DNA from: Phenylobacterium sp. CCH9-H3
Lineage (GTDB): Bacteria > Pseudomonadota > Alphaproteobacteria > Caulobacterales > Caulobacteraceae
Assembly (NCBI RefSeq): GCF_001557235.1
Contig: NZ_LSJI01000028.1
Location: 1-26,029 of the forward strand
Direction: 5' to 3'
DNA: 26,029 nucleotides
Below, piece by piece: positions 1 to 7,977 of this stretch. The notes under the pieces are model-generated. The model had not been told where the DNA came from and did not search any database. It saw only the letters and a list, made by a program, of their open reading frames with translations. Made by a program: the position numbers and the translations under genes. Every line of letters starts with the position of its first letter. Position 1 is the stretch's first letter.

Positions 1-711
1 CCCGCCGCAACGGCGGACGAGCTGCGCGCCGTCCCCGTGGACAAGCTGGTCGCCATCGGCGGGAGCTACGGCCCCTTCGTCGACGGCGAGCTCCTGACCC
101 AGACGCCGTCACAAGCCCTGGCGCGGGGCGGCTTCGACGACGTACCCCTCATCATCGGGTCGAACTCGGGCGAGGATTCGCTAATGGGGCCCGGCCCGCC
201 CACCGCCGCCCAGCTCGCCACGATCCCGGCCGCCGCCCGTGAGGTCTACAAGGACGAGGCGGCCCAGAGCGACGAGACCCTGGCCCGCGCCGTCTTCACC
301 GACCGGTTCATGGGCGGCCCAGCCCGCTGGGTGGCCGCTGAAGCCTCCGGCGGCAAGCCGGCCTGGCTCTACCACTTCTCCTATGTTGGCTCGCGCTTCC
401 GGCCGGCGGTGAAGACCGCCGCGCACGCCGCCGAGATCCAGTACGTCTTCGAATACTGGGGCCGCCGCACGCCCATGAGCCTGGTGAGCGAGGACGACAA
501 GGCGATGGCGAGCCTGATGCACGCCTGCTGGGTGAGCTTCGCAAAGTCCTCCGCGCCGACCTGCGGCGCGCAGGCCTGGCCGGCCTACAATCCGAAGACC
601 GACCGGCTCATGGAGTTCGGCGCTGAAAGCGGCGTCCGCACCCATTTCCGCAAGCCGCAGCTCGACTTTCAGCAGGCGGCCGCCCTCCCCACCCTGGCCC
701 TGCCGAAATAG
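1..711 (+). CDS. Type-B carboxylesterase, C-terminal part (gene starts before the window)
   Basis: The reading frame is open from base 1, so only the last 236 residues are present; the GTG at 37 is internal, not the start. The piece carries the second half of an alpha/beta-hydrolase of the type-B carboxylesterase family. The acidic catalytic residue is expected in GSNSGEDS (Glu at residue 58 of the fragment) and the catalytic His in AAHAAEIQYVF (residue 142), followed by the usual WxxFAKSSAP-type C-terminal region. The nucleophile GESAG motif lies outside the window. It resembles the complete esterase at 1625-3115 (shared xxWLYxFSxV and HxxEIxYVF blocks), so the two are probably paralogues on either side of ku. 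Substrate unknown; export cannot be judged without the N-terminus. Confidence 0.85.
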   Translation, partial: PAATADELRAVPVDKLVAIGGSYGPFVDGELLTQTPSQALARGGFDDVPLIIGSNSGEDSLMGPGPPTAAQLATIPAAAREVYKDEAAQSDETLARAVFTDRFMGGPARWVAAEASGGKPAWLYHFSYVGSRFRPAVKTAAHAAEIQYVFEYWGRRTPMSLVSEDDKAMASLMHACWVSFAKSSAPTCGAQAWPAYNPKTDRLMEFGAESGVRTHFRKPQLDFQQAAALPTLALPK

Positions 712-714
712 CCG

Positions 715-740
715 CGAACTGACTCGGCCGTAGGCGCGTT
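715..740 (+). promoter_or_regulatory. Possible EcfG/SigT general-stress promoter of ku
   Basis: CGAAC at 715-719 and CGTT at 737-740 are separated by 17 bases, matching the alphaproteobacterial general-stress consensus GGAAC-N16/17-CGTT at 8 of 9 positions. Transcription would start near 746-748, just before the GGAGAC ribosome site at 755-760. Found by eye; no scoring was possible. Confidence 0.45.
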
Positions 741-766
741 GACTCCGCCGACTCGGAGACACCCCC

Positions 767-1624
767 ATGGCCACCCGTCCGACCTGGCAGGGCTACCTGC
801 GCCTCAGCCTCGTGAGCTGCCCCGTCGCGCTCTACACCGCCACCCAGCGGACCAGCGACGTCAGCTTCAACATGCTGCACAAGCAGACCAACAACCGGAT
901 CCGCATGATCCCCACCGATCCCGAGACGGGGCCGGTCGACCGGTCGGACATCGTCAAGGGCTACGAGGTGGAGAAGGGCCACTACGTCGTGGTCACCGAC
1001 GAGGAGATCAAGAACGTCCGGCTTGAGACCACCCGCACCCTCGACATCGAGCGGTTCGTGGACGAGGACGAGATCGACCGCCTCTACTGGAACGACCCCT
1101 ATTTCCTGACCCCCGACGGCGACATGGCCGTGGAGGCCTTCACGGTGATCCGCCAGGCCATGGAAAAGGCGGGCAAGATCGCCCTCGGCCGCCTGGTCAT
1201 GCACCAGCGCGAGCGCCTGATGGCGCTGGAGCCGCGGGGCAAGGGGATCCTGGCCTACTCCCTGCGCTCGAACCGCGAGGTGAAGGACGCCGCCGACGTG
1301 TTCGACCGCATTCCCACCCACAAGGCGCCGCCGGCCATGGTCGACATCGCGGCCAAGATCATCGACCAGCAGTCGGGCCCGTTCGATCCCTCGAAGTTCA
1401 ACGACCGCTACGAGGACGCGCTCCGGGCCCTGATCAAGGAAAAGCAGAAGGGCCACGGCATCAAGAAGGTGGAGGAGCCCAAGGAGGCCGAGGTCATCGA
1501 CCTGATGGAAGCCCTCAAGCGCAGCCTGGGCGGCGGCGAGCGGCGCAAGACGCCGGCCCGGAAGGCGGCGACCCCCGCGAAGAAGTCGGCCGCCCGCAAG
1601 GCGCCGGCCAAGAAGCGGGCGTAG
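767..1624 (+). CDS. ku: Ku, non-homologous end-joining DNA-end-binding protein
   Basis: This 285-residue protein is a bacterial Ku homodimer subunit, which threads onto double-strand DNA ends and recruits LigD. The single Ku core runs from about residue 5 (WQGYLRLSLVSCPVALY, with the family's opening pattern) to about 230, including SFNMLHKQTNNRI and the KGYEVEKGHYVV block typical of bacterial Ku. The tail after residue 255 is rich in Lys, Ala and Pro (KKSAARKAPAKKRA), like the basic C-terminal extensions that bind DNA in other bacterial Ku proteins. The ATG at 767 is preceded by GGAGAC at 755-760. The stop directly abuts the stop of the convergent esterase. Its partner ligD lies 3.7 kb away on the other strand. 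A stress-type promoter candidate lies at 715-740. Confidence 0.97.
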   Translation: MATRPTWQGYLRLSLVSCPVALYTATQRTSDVSFNMLHKQTNNRIRMIPTDPETGPVDRSDIVKGYEVEKGHYVVVTDEEIKNVRLETTRTLDIERFVDEDEIDRLYWNDPYFLTPDGDMAVEAFTVIRQAMEKAGKIALGRLVMHQRERLMALEPRGKGILAYSLRSNREVKDAADVFDRIPTHKAPPAMVDIAAKIIDQQSGPFDPSKFNDRYEDALRALIKEKQKGHGIKKVEEPKEAEVIDLMEALKRSLGGGERRKTPARKAATPAKKSAARKAPAKKRA

Positions 1625-1639
1625 CTACTTCACGCCCGC
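1615..1639. terminator. GC-rich hairpin across the ku/esterase stop codons
   Basis: GCGGGCGT (1615-1622) and ACGCCCGC (1632-1639) form a perfect 8-bp stem with a 9-base loop containing parts of both stop codons (TAG at 1622-1624 for ku, and 1627-1625 for the esterase). It could act as a bidirectional terminator or transcript end, but no T-run follows on either strand, so the role is inferred. Confidence 0.35.
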
Positions 1640-3115
1640 CTCGATCACGTCGCGCCAGTCCTTCAGGAGCCGCTCGCGGACCTGGACCCCGCCGTCGCCG
1701 AACTCGACCTGCGTTTCCTTGGCGTCGAACCTCGGCCAGCCCGGCCCGGGATCGCCTGTCTTGGCGAAGGCCGCCCAGTAACCGTGAACGGCGTCGGACA
1801 GCGCCTGGTCTGTGGCGTCGAACTTCGTCGGAGCGGTCGGAGCGCCGAAGACGTAGCGGATCTCGTCGGTATGGCCGGCGCCATACGGCTTCTTGTCCTT
1901 CCCGGCCGCCGCCACGTGACTGAAGTAGTAGAGCCACGTCGGCTCACCCGCCTTGGCGTGCAGGCGGGCGAGGTTGCGGTCGGGCTCGGTGATCAGCTGC
2001 ACGGTCACCACGTCGTTGACGATCCGCGCCTTGTCGCCGGTGTTGTCAGGATCGAACGCCTTCAGGATCGCCGTCTTCTGGGGCTCTGGGATAGCGTCGA
2101 GCTGGGTCGGCTGCGGGCGGACCAGGCTGGCCTCGTTTGAATTGCCGCCCAGCATCAGCGGGATCTTCGCCTGCCGGCGCGCGGCGAAGCCCTGGGCGAT
2201 GCCCGTGGTGATGTATCGGCCGTCGAGGATCGGGCCCGCGCGGCCGATGAAGCCGCCGGTATAGGGCATGGCGCTGAGGGGCAGCTTGCGCAGGGCCGCC
2301 GCCGCCGCGGCGTCCTCGCCCTGGACACCCGCCATCTGGGCGGCCTTCAGTCCGGCCGCCTCGGCGGTCTTCAGCGGCATCGGCTGATGCCGGGCGAAGC
2401 TGGACTGGCCGATGGCCTTGGCGAACAGCCCTTTCGCGTCGGGCGCCTGCATCAGGTACAGCACGGAGATGCCGCCGGCGCTCTCGCCGTAGATGGTGAC
2501 GTTCTTCGGGTCGCCGCCGAACCGGGCGATGTTGGCCTGGACCCACTTCAGCGCCGCGATCTGGTCCATCAGGCCGTAGTTGCCGGTCGGGCCTTCCCGG
2601 GTCAGGGCCGGATGGGCGAACCAGCCGGCGCGGCCCAGCCGGTAGTTCAGGCTGACGTGGACGATCCCGTCCTTGGCGAAGTTCGTCCCCTCGGTGTCGC
2701 CGCCGAAAGCGCCCATGCTGGTCCCGATGACGAAGGCGCCGCCATGGATCCAGACCATGACCGGCAACTTCCGGCCGGGTTTGGCGTCCGCCGGCCGCAC
2801 CACGTTCAGGGTCAGGCAGTCCTCGACGTCCTGGCAGCGGGGCCCGGCCCGGCTGGCGTCCCGTTCGCCGGCCCAGGCGGGCGCGGCAGCCGGCGGCTTC
2901 CAGCGCAGGTCGCCCACCGGCGGCGCGGCGTAGGGAATGCCCAGGGTGTAGGCGACCCCGTCCTTCACCGTTCCCTTCAGCGCCCCCTGCTTGATTCTCA
3001 CGACCTGGGTCGTGTCCGAGGCGAAGGCGTCGGCCGGCGCCTGGGCCTGGGCCGCGAGCGGCGCGGCGGCCAAGCCGAGCGCCAGGGCGCTGGCGGCGAG
3101 CAGACGGACGATCAT
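1625..3115 (-). CDS. Secreted type-B carboxylesterase
   Basis: This 496-residue serine hydrolase is a complete type-B carboxylesterase (family members are usually about 500-550 residues). Residues 1-26 form a Sec signal peptide ending in AAQAQA, so it acts in the periplasm or outside the cell. Key sites are the oxyanion HGGAF (124-128), a Cys94/Cys100 pair typical of the family's N-terminal disulfide, nucleophile Ser212 in GESAGG, acidic Glu328 in GGNSNEAS, and His415 in GAGHTDEIRYVF. The ATG at 3115 follows a GGGGGAAG ribosome site. It lies 66 bp downstream of, and in the same direction as, the LysR gene. The imperfect dyad CCGGA...TCCGG at 3124-3144 might be part of its control region. Natural ester substrate unknown. 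Confidence 0.93.
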   Translation of the reverse strand: MIVRLLAASALALGLAAAPLAAQAQAPADAFASDTTQVVRIKQGALKGTVKDGVAYTLGIPYAAPPVGDLRWKPPAAAPAWAGERDASRAGPRCQDVEDCLTLNVVRPADAKPGRKLPVMVWIHGGAFVIGTSMGAFGGDTEGTNFAKDGIVHVSLNYRLGRAGWFAHPALTREGPTGNYGLMDQIAALKWVQANIARFGGDPKNVTIYGESAGGISVLYLMQAPDAKGLFAKAIGQSSFARHQPMPLKTAEAAGLKAAQMAGVQGEDAAAAAALRKLPLSAMPYTGGFIGRAGPILDGRYITTGIAQGFAARRQAKIPLMLGGNSNEASLVRPQPTQLDAIPEPQKTAILKAFDPDNTGDKARIVNDVVTVQLITEPDRNLARLHAKAGEPTWLYYFSHVAAAGKDKKPYGAGHTDEIRYVFGAPTAPTKFDATDQALSDAVHGYWAAFAKTGDPGPGWPRFDAKETQVEFGDGGVQVRERLLKDWRDVIEAGVK

Positions 3116-3181
3116 GGCTTCCCCCGGATTTTTCGAATTTCCGGTCTGATTAGCGCCCAGCTGTTGCGCGAATGTGTCGGC

Positions 3182-4087
3182 CTAGGCCTGGCCGCGGCCG
3201 ATCTCCAGCACCAGGCTGCGGATCCAGATCGAGGCCGGGTCGGCGTTCAGCCGCGCGGGATGCAGCAGATCCTGCTCGTCGTGACCGGTGTCGAGCGGCG
3301 GCTCCACCCGGCGCAGGCCCATGTCACGGCCCACGGCGGCGATCAGGCGCGACGGGACGAACGCCACAAGATCGGTCCGGGCGGCCGCCTCCAGCGCCTG
3401 GAGGTAGGTGGGTGTCGTCAGCACCACGTCACGGCTAAGCCCCAGGCCGCCGAGCCAGGCGTCGATCGGGTCGATCGTCTCGCCGCGGGAGACCACCGCC
3501 ACGTGGCGCGCCGCCAGGAACCCTTCCAGGGTCGACAGACGCCGGGCGCCGGCGCGGCCGTTGCGGACCGCCAGGGCGTCGGAATCCACATAGAGGCGCT
3601 GGCGATGGAAGCCCGGAAAGTCGTGGGCCTGGTAACCCACGATGAAGTCCAGCGCGCGCGTGAACTCGGGCGTCATCATCCCGGGCGCGCGAAAGGGCGC
3701 CAACTTCAGCCGCACATGGGGCGCCTCGGCCTCGAGCCGATGCACCAGGCCCGGCAACAGGATGCTGGTGCAGACATCGGGGATCATGGCGATGAACTGC
3801 CGGCGGCTCGTGGCCGGGTCGAACCCCTCTTCGGCGAACAGGCTCTGGACCTGCGCCAGCGCCGCCGCCAGCGGCTCGCGCAGGGCCTCGGCCTTCGGCG
3901 TCAGTTCCATCCGCGCCCCCGCCCGGACCAGCAGAGGATCGCCCATCACCTCCCGCAGGCGCCGCAAGGCATGGCTGGTCGCCGGTTGCGACAGGCCGAT
4001 CCGGTCGGCGGCGCGGCTCACGCTGACCTCGCGCAACAGGGCGTCCAACGCGACCAGCAGGTTGAGGTCGAGAGCCAATAAATTCAC
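3182..4087 (-). CDS. LysR-type transcriptional regulator
   Basis: This 301-residue protein has a winged helix-turn-helix at residues 5-64 (LDLNLLVALDALLREVSVS, then SQPATSHALRRLREVMGDPL), followed by a periplasmic-binding-protein-like effector domain at about 90-295. The DNA-binding half resembles the NodD/LinR-like branch of LysR regulators. The start is GTG at 4087; no better start precedes it in frame. The gene diverges from the SnoaL-like gene at 4174 with 86 bp between them, the classic layout of a LysR regulator and its target, and that gap holds an inverted repeat at 4104-4124. The downstream esterase is co-directional and could be a second target. Effector unknown. Confidence 0.93.
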   Translation of the reverse strand: MNLLALDLNLLVALDALLREVSVSRAADRIGLSQPATSHALRRLREVMGDPLLVRAGARMELTPKAEALREPLAAALAQVQSLFAEEGFDPATSRRQFIAMIPDVCTSILLPGLVHRLEAEAPHVRLKLAPFRAPGMMTPEFTRALDFIVGYQAHDFPGFHRQRLYVDSDALAVRNGRAGARRLSTLEGFLAARHVAVVSRGETIDPIDAWLGGLGLSRDVVLTTPTYLQALEAAARTDLVAFVPSRLIAAVGRDMGLRRVEPPLDTGHDEQDLLHPARLNADPASIWIRSLVLEIGRGQA

Positions 4088-4103
4088 AATACGAATGTAT
4101 CAT

Positions 4104-4124
4104 CTTCCAACTATCGATTGGAAG
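4104..4124. promoter_or_regulatory. Inverted repeat, likely LysR-regulator operator
   Basis: CTTCCAA (4104-4110), seven bases, then TTGGAAG (4118-4124): perfect 7-bp arms in an A/T-rich patch between the divergent LysR and SnoaL-like genes. Size and position suit a LysR recognition dyad, but a symmetric T-N11-A is not present. Confidence 0.5.
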
Positions 4125-4173
4125 CATATCGCGCGGCTGCCCATTCTGGCGGCGGATAGCCAAGGAGACCGCC

Positions 4174-4602
4174 GTGAGCGCCGCTGAAAACAAGAGACTG
4201 ATGCAGACCGCCTTCGAGGCCCTGGGCCGGGGAGACAGCCGCCCCTACCTCGACTTGCTGGACGACGATTTCACCTTCACCATCACCGGCCAGACGCCGT
4301 GGTCGCGGACCATCGCCGGGAAGGCGGCGGTGAGGCGTGAGCTGTACGGCCCACTCTTCGCCCAGTTCGCAGACCAGTACACGGCCCAACTGGTCAATCT
4401 GATCGCCGAGGGAGACACGGTGGTCGTCGAACACCGCGGCTGCGTGACCACCAAGGGCGGGAAGCTCTACAACAACGAGTACTGCCTGGTGTGCCGGCTG
4501 GAAAACGGCAAGCTGAAGTCGGTGAAGGAGTACGCCGACTCCCTGCTCGTCGACCGCGTCCTGGGGCCGCCGCCCTGGGCCAAGGCCGCGGCCTCGGCGT
4601 GA
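4174..4602 (+). CDS. SnoaL/NTF2-like small protein
   Basis: This 142-residue single-domain protein has the NTF2-like (SnoaL-like) pattern: an N-terminal helix ending in LGRGDSRPYLDLLDDDFTF, then TIAGKAAVRRELYGPL, the strand IAEGDTVVVEHRG and a final strand carrying NEYCLVCRLENGKLKSVKEY. Such cone-shaped folds bind small hydrophobic molecules; some are isomerases, cyclases or dehydratases, but the sequence does not fix the reaction. The GTG start at 4174 is supported by AAGGAGA at 4162-4168. It diverges from the LysR regulator and is the natural candidate for control by it. No signal peptide, so probably cytoplasmic. Confidence 0.85.
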   Translation: MSAAENKRLMQTAFEALGRGDSRPYLDLLDDDFTFTITGQTPWSRTIAGKAAVRRELYGPLFAQFADQYTAQLVNLIAEGDTVVVEHRGCVTTKGGKLYNNEYCLVCRLENGKLKSVKEYADSLLVDRVLGPPPWAKAAASA

Positions 4603-4607
4603 GGCGC

Positions 4608-4635
4608 TTGCGGCCCGGTCGCCGGCGCCGCTAGC
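4608..4635 (+). promoter_or_regulatory. Probable sigma-70 promoter giving a leaderless DUF1330 mRNA
   Basis: TTGCGG (4608-4613), 16 bases, then GCTAGC (4630-4635) resembles the housekeeping promoter of Caulobacter-like bacteria (TTGAC / GCTANA). The ATG at 4645 lies only 9 bases after the -10 element and no ribosome site precedes it, which fits a transcript beginning at or next to the start codon. Confidence 0.45.
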
Positions 4636-4644
4636 TTCGCGCGC

Positions 4645-4938
4645 ATGGCCGCCTATGTCGTCAACGAGATCGTCGTCACCGAACCCGCACGGTTCCAGAC
4701 CTATGCCGACCAGGTGCCGGCGATCCTGGCGAAGTACGGTGGCCAGTATGTGATCCGCGGCGGCGCCCCCGAGCGGGTGGACGGCCCGCCACCCCCGGAC
4801 AAGCTGGTGGTGCTGCGGTTCGACAGCCGAGAGGCGGCGCGCGCCTGGCGCAATTCGCCCGAGTATCTGGCGATCCTGCCGATCCGCGAGGCCACCTCCA
4901 CCAGCCGTGTCTACATCGTCGACGCCTACGGCGGCTGA
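4645..4938 (+). CDS. DUF1330-family protein
   Basis: This 97-residue protein matches the DUF1330 pattern (PF07045 type, a ferredoxin-like alpha/beta fold related to dimeric barrel proteins): opening AAYVVNEIVVTEPARFQTY, central KYGGQYVIRGGAPERVDG, the strand KLVVLRFDSREAARAW, then SPEYLAILPIRE and a final hydrophobic strand. The biochemical role of the family is not established. It starts 42 bp after the SnoaL-like gene but seems to have its own promoter at 4608-4635, with no Shine-Dalgarno, pointing to leaderless translation. The small lipoprotein gene downstream has a different promoter candidate. Confidence 0.88.
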   Translation: MAAYVVNEIVVTEPARFQTYADQVPAILAKYGGQYVIRGGAPERVDGPPPPDKLVVLRFDSREAARAWRNSPEYLAILPIREATSTSRVYIVDAYGG

Positions 4939-4946
4939 GGGCGGCG

Positions 4947-4971
4947 GGAACCTTGGCCGCCCGGCCGGGTT
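4947..4971 (+). promoter_or_regulatory. Possible EcfG/SigT promoter of the small lipoprotein gene
   Basis: A perfect GGAAC (4947-4951), 16 bases, then GGTT (4968-4971) in place of CGTT: 8 of 9 consensus bases. A start near 4977-4979 leaves a short leader that includes the GGAGAG ribosome site at 4991-4996. Confidence 0.45.
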
Positions 4972-5003
4972 CGCTCTGCCGGGACGCTGCGGAGAGACGA
5001 ACC

Positions 5004-5345
5004 TTGCGACGCTTCCTGAGCCTCGCGGCCATGGGCCTGATCGCCGCCGGCTGCGCCACAACGCCCAGCCAGACCGTCAAGTCGCTCAACAAGCGCGACC
5101 CCGAGTACGCCACCCGCGACTGCCGCCAGGCCCGCCGGGCGGCCTCTGCCTACGACGACAACAAGGAAGGGCGGACGGTGATCGCCATAGCCGGCAACCT
5201 CGTGGTCCCCTTCGCCGGCAGCGCGGCGGCCTTGGCCATGAGCAAGATGAAGGACGGCGAGCGCGAGGCGTTGAACGAGCGCGTCCGCCGGGCTTGCGTC
5301 TCGGATCCCCTGGGAAAGAAGCGTTCGCGCGTCGCGAGCCGATAG
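5004..5345 (+). CDS. Small lipoprotein of unknown function
   Basis: This predicted 113-residue protein has a lipoprotein signal: MRRFLSLAAMGLIAAGC with lipobox IAAGC, so Cys17 should become lipidated. The mature part has RDPEYATRDCRQARRAA, then a hydrophobic stretch VIAIAGNLVVPFAGSAAALA at about residues 58-77 that could be a membrane or glycine-zipper-like segment, and a basic C-terminus. I chose the TTG at 5004 because GGAGAG (4991-4996) sits 7 bases upstream and because it puts the signal peptide at the N-terminus; the in-frame TTG at 4953 would bury it and lies inside the promoter candidate. I do not recognise the family. The gene is convergent with ligD (4 bp between stops). The upstream element suggests stress induction. 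Confidence 0.75.
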   Translation: MRRFLSLAAMGLIAAGCATTPSQTVKSLNKRDPEYATRDCRQARRAASAYDDNKEGRTVIAIAGNLVVPFAGSAAALAMSKMKDGEREALNERVRRACVSDPLGKKRSRVASR

Positions 5346-5349
5346 GCGC

Positions 5350-7977
5350 TCAGCTCTTCTTCAGCTTCCGGATCGCATCGACGAGCGGCCGTTCGGCGTC
5401 GCAATAGTCGGACCAGGCCTTGGTCTTCTTCAGGGCGGCCGGGGCCGTGCGGACAGTCCAGGCCTTGGGGTCCAGCCCTTTCTTCACCTGGGTCCAGTTC
5501 AGCGGGAAACTCACCGGGGCCAGGGGCCGCGCCCGGGGCGACAGCGGCGCCACCGCCGTCGACATGCGATCGTTGCGCAGATAATCGAGGAAGATACGGC
5601 CCACACGCTTGGCTTTGGCCATGTTGACGACATAGCGGTCGGGGGCGTCGGCGGCGATGGCCAGGCAGACGTCCTGGGCGAACGCCTTCGCCGTCTTCCA
5701 GTCGGTCTTGCCCTTCCCGTCCTTCAGCGGCGTGACCACGTGCAGGCCCTTGCCGCCAGTGGTCTTGCAGAAGGACACGAGGCCAAGGGCGTCCAGCCGC
5801 GCCTTCACCTCCCGGGCCGCCTCGATCACCCGCTCGAAGGGGATGCCCTCGTCGGGATCGAGGTCGAAGACCAGCCGCCCAGGAACCTCGGGCTGGTCGG
5901 GCTGGCAGTTCCACGGGTGGAACTCGACCGCGGAAATCTGCGCCAGGGCGGCCAGCGCCTCGATCCGATCCACCTGCAGATAGGGCTGGTGGTCGCCGAA
6001 GACCTTCACCTCGGTCAGCAGCGCCGATGCGCCCTTGCCCAGGTGACGCTGGAAGAACCGCTCGCCGCCGATCCCGTCGGGCGTGCGGATGATCGAACAG
6101 GGGCGGCCCTTCAGGTGCTGCATCATCCAGGGGCCGACCGTCTCCAGGTACTGGGCCAGCTCCAGCTTGGTGATGGGCTGGCCGTCGCCGTCGTCCGGCC
6201 ACAGGGCCTTGTCCGGGCTGGAGAGGGTCACGCCCATCACCACCGGTGGGCTCGTCTTGCCTGCCTTCACCGGGCCGGCGCTCTTGGCGGCGGGCTTCAG
6301 CTTGGCCAGTTCGGCCTTGTCCACGGGCTCCGGCGTCTCGGCCTCCACCTCGCGCGCCGGCTTGTCTTCCCGCAAGCCCTTGAACGCGCCCTGGCGCACC
6401 ATGCCCGACGCGGTGAAGCCGGCGAACTCGATTTCCGCCACCAGTTCCGGCCGGGTCCAGTGGACATTGGCCTCCTTGCGCGGCGCGCCGGGCCCGGAGA
6501 ACGGGCTCTTGTCCGCCTCGACCTTCTCAAGCCGCGGCAGCACGCGGGCCACCTTGTCGCGGCCGAAGCCCGTGCCGACGCGGCCGACGTAGACCAGCTT
6601 GTCGCCGCGGTTCACGCCCACCAGCAGCGAGCGCAGCTGGCCGCGTTCACCCGTCCAGCCGCCGATCACCACCTCATGGCCGGCCCGGCATTTGGACTTG
6701 AGCCAGACCTCGCCGCGGTCCGAGCGGTAGGGAGCGTCGAGGCGCTTGGAGACGATGCCTTCCAGCGACATCCGGCAGGCCGACTGCAGGACGGCGTCGC
6801 CCGCCGTCTCGAAGTGGTCGACGTAGCGGATCCGCCGCTCCAGCGCCTTGCCGGCGGCCTTCACCACGGCTCCCAACCGCGCCTTGCGCTCGCTCAGCGG
6901 CAGGTCGCGGAGGTCCTCGCCGGCCAGGAACAGGGCGTCGAAGACGAAGAAGACCAGATCGTCGGTCTTCCCGTCGGACAGGGCGGCCTGCAGGGCCGGG
7001 AAGTCGGGCGAGCCGTGGGCGTCCAGCGCGCAGGCCTCGCCGTCGTAGAGGCCGTCCGGAAGGGCGGCGGCGTCCCGGGCGATGGCGCGGAACTTCTGGG
7101 TCCAGTCGAGGCCCTTGCGGGTCTTCAGGGTCGCCTTGCCCTTCTCCACCCGCAGCTGCAGGCGGTAGCCGTCGAACTTGATCTCGTGGCCCCATCCCGA
7201 CCCCGGCGGCGGGCGATCGACGGACTTGGCCAGTTGCGGCGGCACGAAGCCCGGCAGCGCGGCGGCCCTGAGCTTCGGCGGCGGCGCCGACTTGAGCGGG
7301 GCGGAGGGCTTTTCCGCAGCGTCCGTGCGATTGGATCGCCAAACGGCCTTGGCCGTCGTTCGGCCCTTGCCCGTCATGAACCGGCTGGGCGCCTTGCCCT
7401 TGCCGGCGGCGATGTCCTCCATGGCGCGGCCCGAGGCGATGGAGGTGGTCTCCTCCTCGACCAGCGCGCCGCCGTCCGCCTCCACCGACCAGCCGTCGTG
7501 GTGCTTGATCAGCAGCCAGTTGTCGCGCTTCTCGCCTGGGCGCCGCTTCATGCGCACCAGAACCCAGGAGCCCTTCAGCCGCTCGCCGTCGAGGGTGAAC
7601 TTCAGGTCGCCGCCCCTGAGCATCGCCTTGGGATCGCCCTCGGGTTCCCAGTAGCCGCGGTCCCACAGCATCACCGTGCCGCCGCCGTACTGGCCCTTGG
7701 GGATGGTTCCCTCGAAATCCCCATAGTCCAGCGGGTGGTCCTCGGTCTGGACCGCCAGGCGACGGTCGGCGGGATCCAGGGATGGGCCGCGGGTCACCGC
7801 CCAGGAGAGGAACACGCCGTCCAGTTCCAGCCGGAAGTCGTAGTGCAATCGCGTGGCGGCGTGCTTCTGGACGACGAAGCGGAGCCGGTTCGATGGCTTG
7901 GTCTTCTCGGCGCTGTCGGGCTCGGCGGTCTGCGAGAAGTCCCGCATCGCGCGATAGCGGGCGAGCTTGTCGGCCAT
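5350..7977 (-). CDS. ligD: LigD, multifunctional ATP-dependent NHEJ DNA ligase
   Basis: This 875-residue enzyme has all three LigD modules, ordered phosphoesterase-ligase-polymerase as in Pseudomonas LigD. Residues about 30-190 are the 3'-phosphoesterase (HYDFRLE at 45-51, His81 in [12 protein letters not shown]). Residues about 240-540 are the adenylation and OB ligase domains, with AMP-accepting Lys267 in [16 protein letters not shown] (312-319), LEGIVSKR (405-412) and WLKSKC (425-430). Residues about 585-875 are the primase-like polymerase, with metal ligands Asp705/Asp707 in FDLDPDE and [10 protein letters not shown] (738-747). With Ku it trims, fills and seals broken ends. Its ATG directly follows the otsA stop with no gap, so it is probably translated from the otsBA mRNA, an unexpected link between trehalose synthesis and break repair. 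Confidence 0.97.
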   Translation of the reverse strand: MADKLARYRAMRDFSQTAEPDSAEKTKPSNRLRFVVQKHAATRLHYDFRLELDGVFLSWAVTRGPSLDPADRRLAVQTEDHPLDYGDFEGTIPKGQYGGGTVMLWDRGYWEPEGDPKAMLRGGDLKFTLDGERLKGSWVLVRMKRRPGEKRDNWLLIKHHDGWSVEADGGALVEEETTSIASGRAMEDIAAGKGKAPSRFMTGKGRTTAKAVWRSNRTDAAEKPSAPLKSAPPPKLRAAALPGFVPPQLAKSVDRPPPGSGWGHEIKFDGYRLQLRVEKGKATLKTRKGLDWTQKFRAIARDAAALPDGLYDGEACALDAHGSPDFPALQAALSDGKTDDLVFFVFDALFLAGEDLRDLPLSERKARLGAVVKAAGKALERRIRYVDHFETAGDAVLQSACRMSLEGIVSKRLDAPYRSDRGEVWLKSKCRAGHEVVIGGWTGERGQLRSLLVGVNRGDKLVYVGRVGTGFGRDKVARVLPRLEKVEADKSPFSGPGAPRKEANVHWTRPELVAEIEFAGFTASGMVRQGAFKGLREDKPAREVEAETPEPVDKAELAKLKPAAKSAGPVKAGKTSPPVVMGVTLSSPDKALWPDDGDGQPITKLELAQYLETVGPWMMQHLKGRPCSIIRTPDGIGGERFFQRHLGKGASALLTEVKVFGDHQPYLQVDRIEALAALAQISAVEFHPWNCQPDQPEVPGRLVFDLDPDEGIPFERVIEAAREVKARLDALGLVSFCKTTGGKGLHVVTPLKDGKGKTDWKTAKAFAQDVCLAIAADAPDRYVVNMAKAKRVGRIFLDYLRNDRMSTAVAPLSPRARPLAPVSFPLNWTQVKKGLDPKAWTVRTAPAALKKTKAWSDYCDAERPLVDAIRKLKKS

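Noticed and set aside
3124..3144. CCGGA...TCCGG dyad with central TTCGAA upstream of the esterase
   Set aside because: The arms are only 5 bp and the centre is off by one base; it may be an operator but is too weak to claim.
2387..4081. 564-residue plus-strand open frame opposite the esterase and LysR genes
   Set aside because: Shadow frame rich in Gly, Arg, Gln and His, with no domain, covering two recognised genes.
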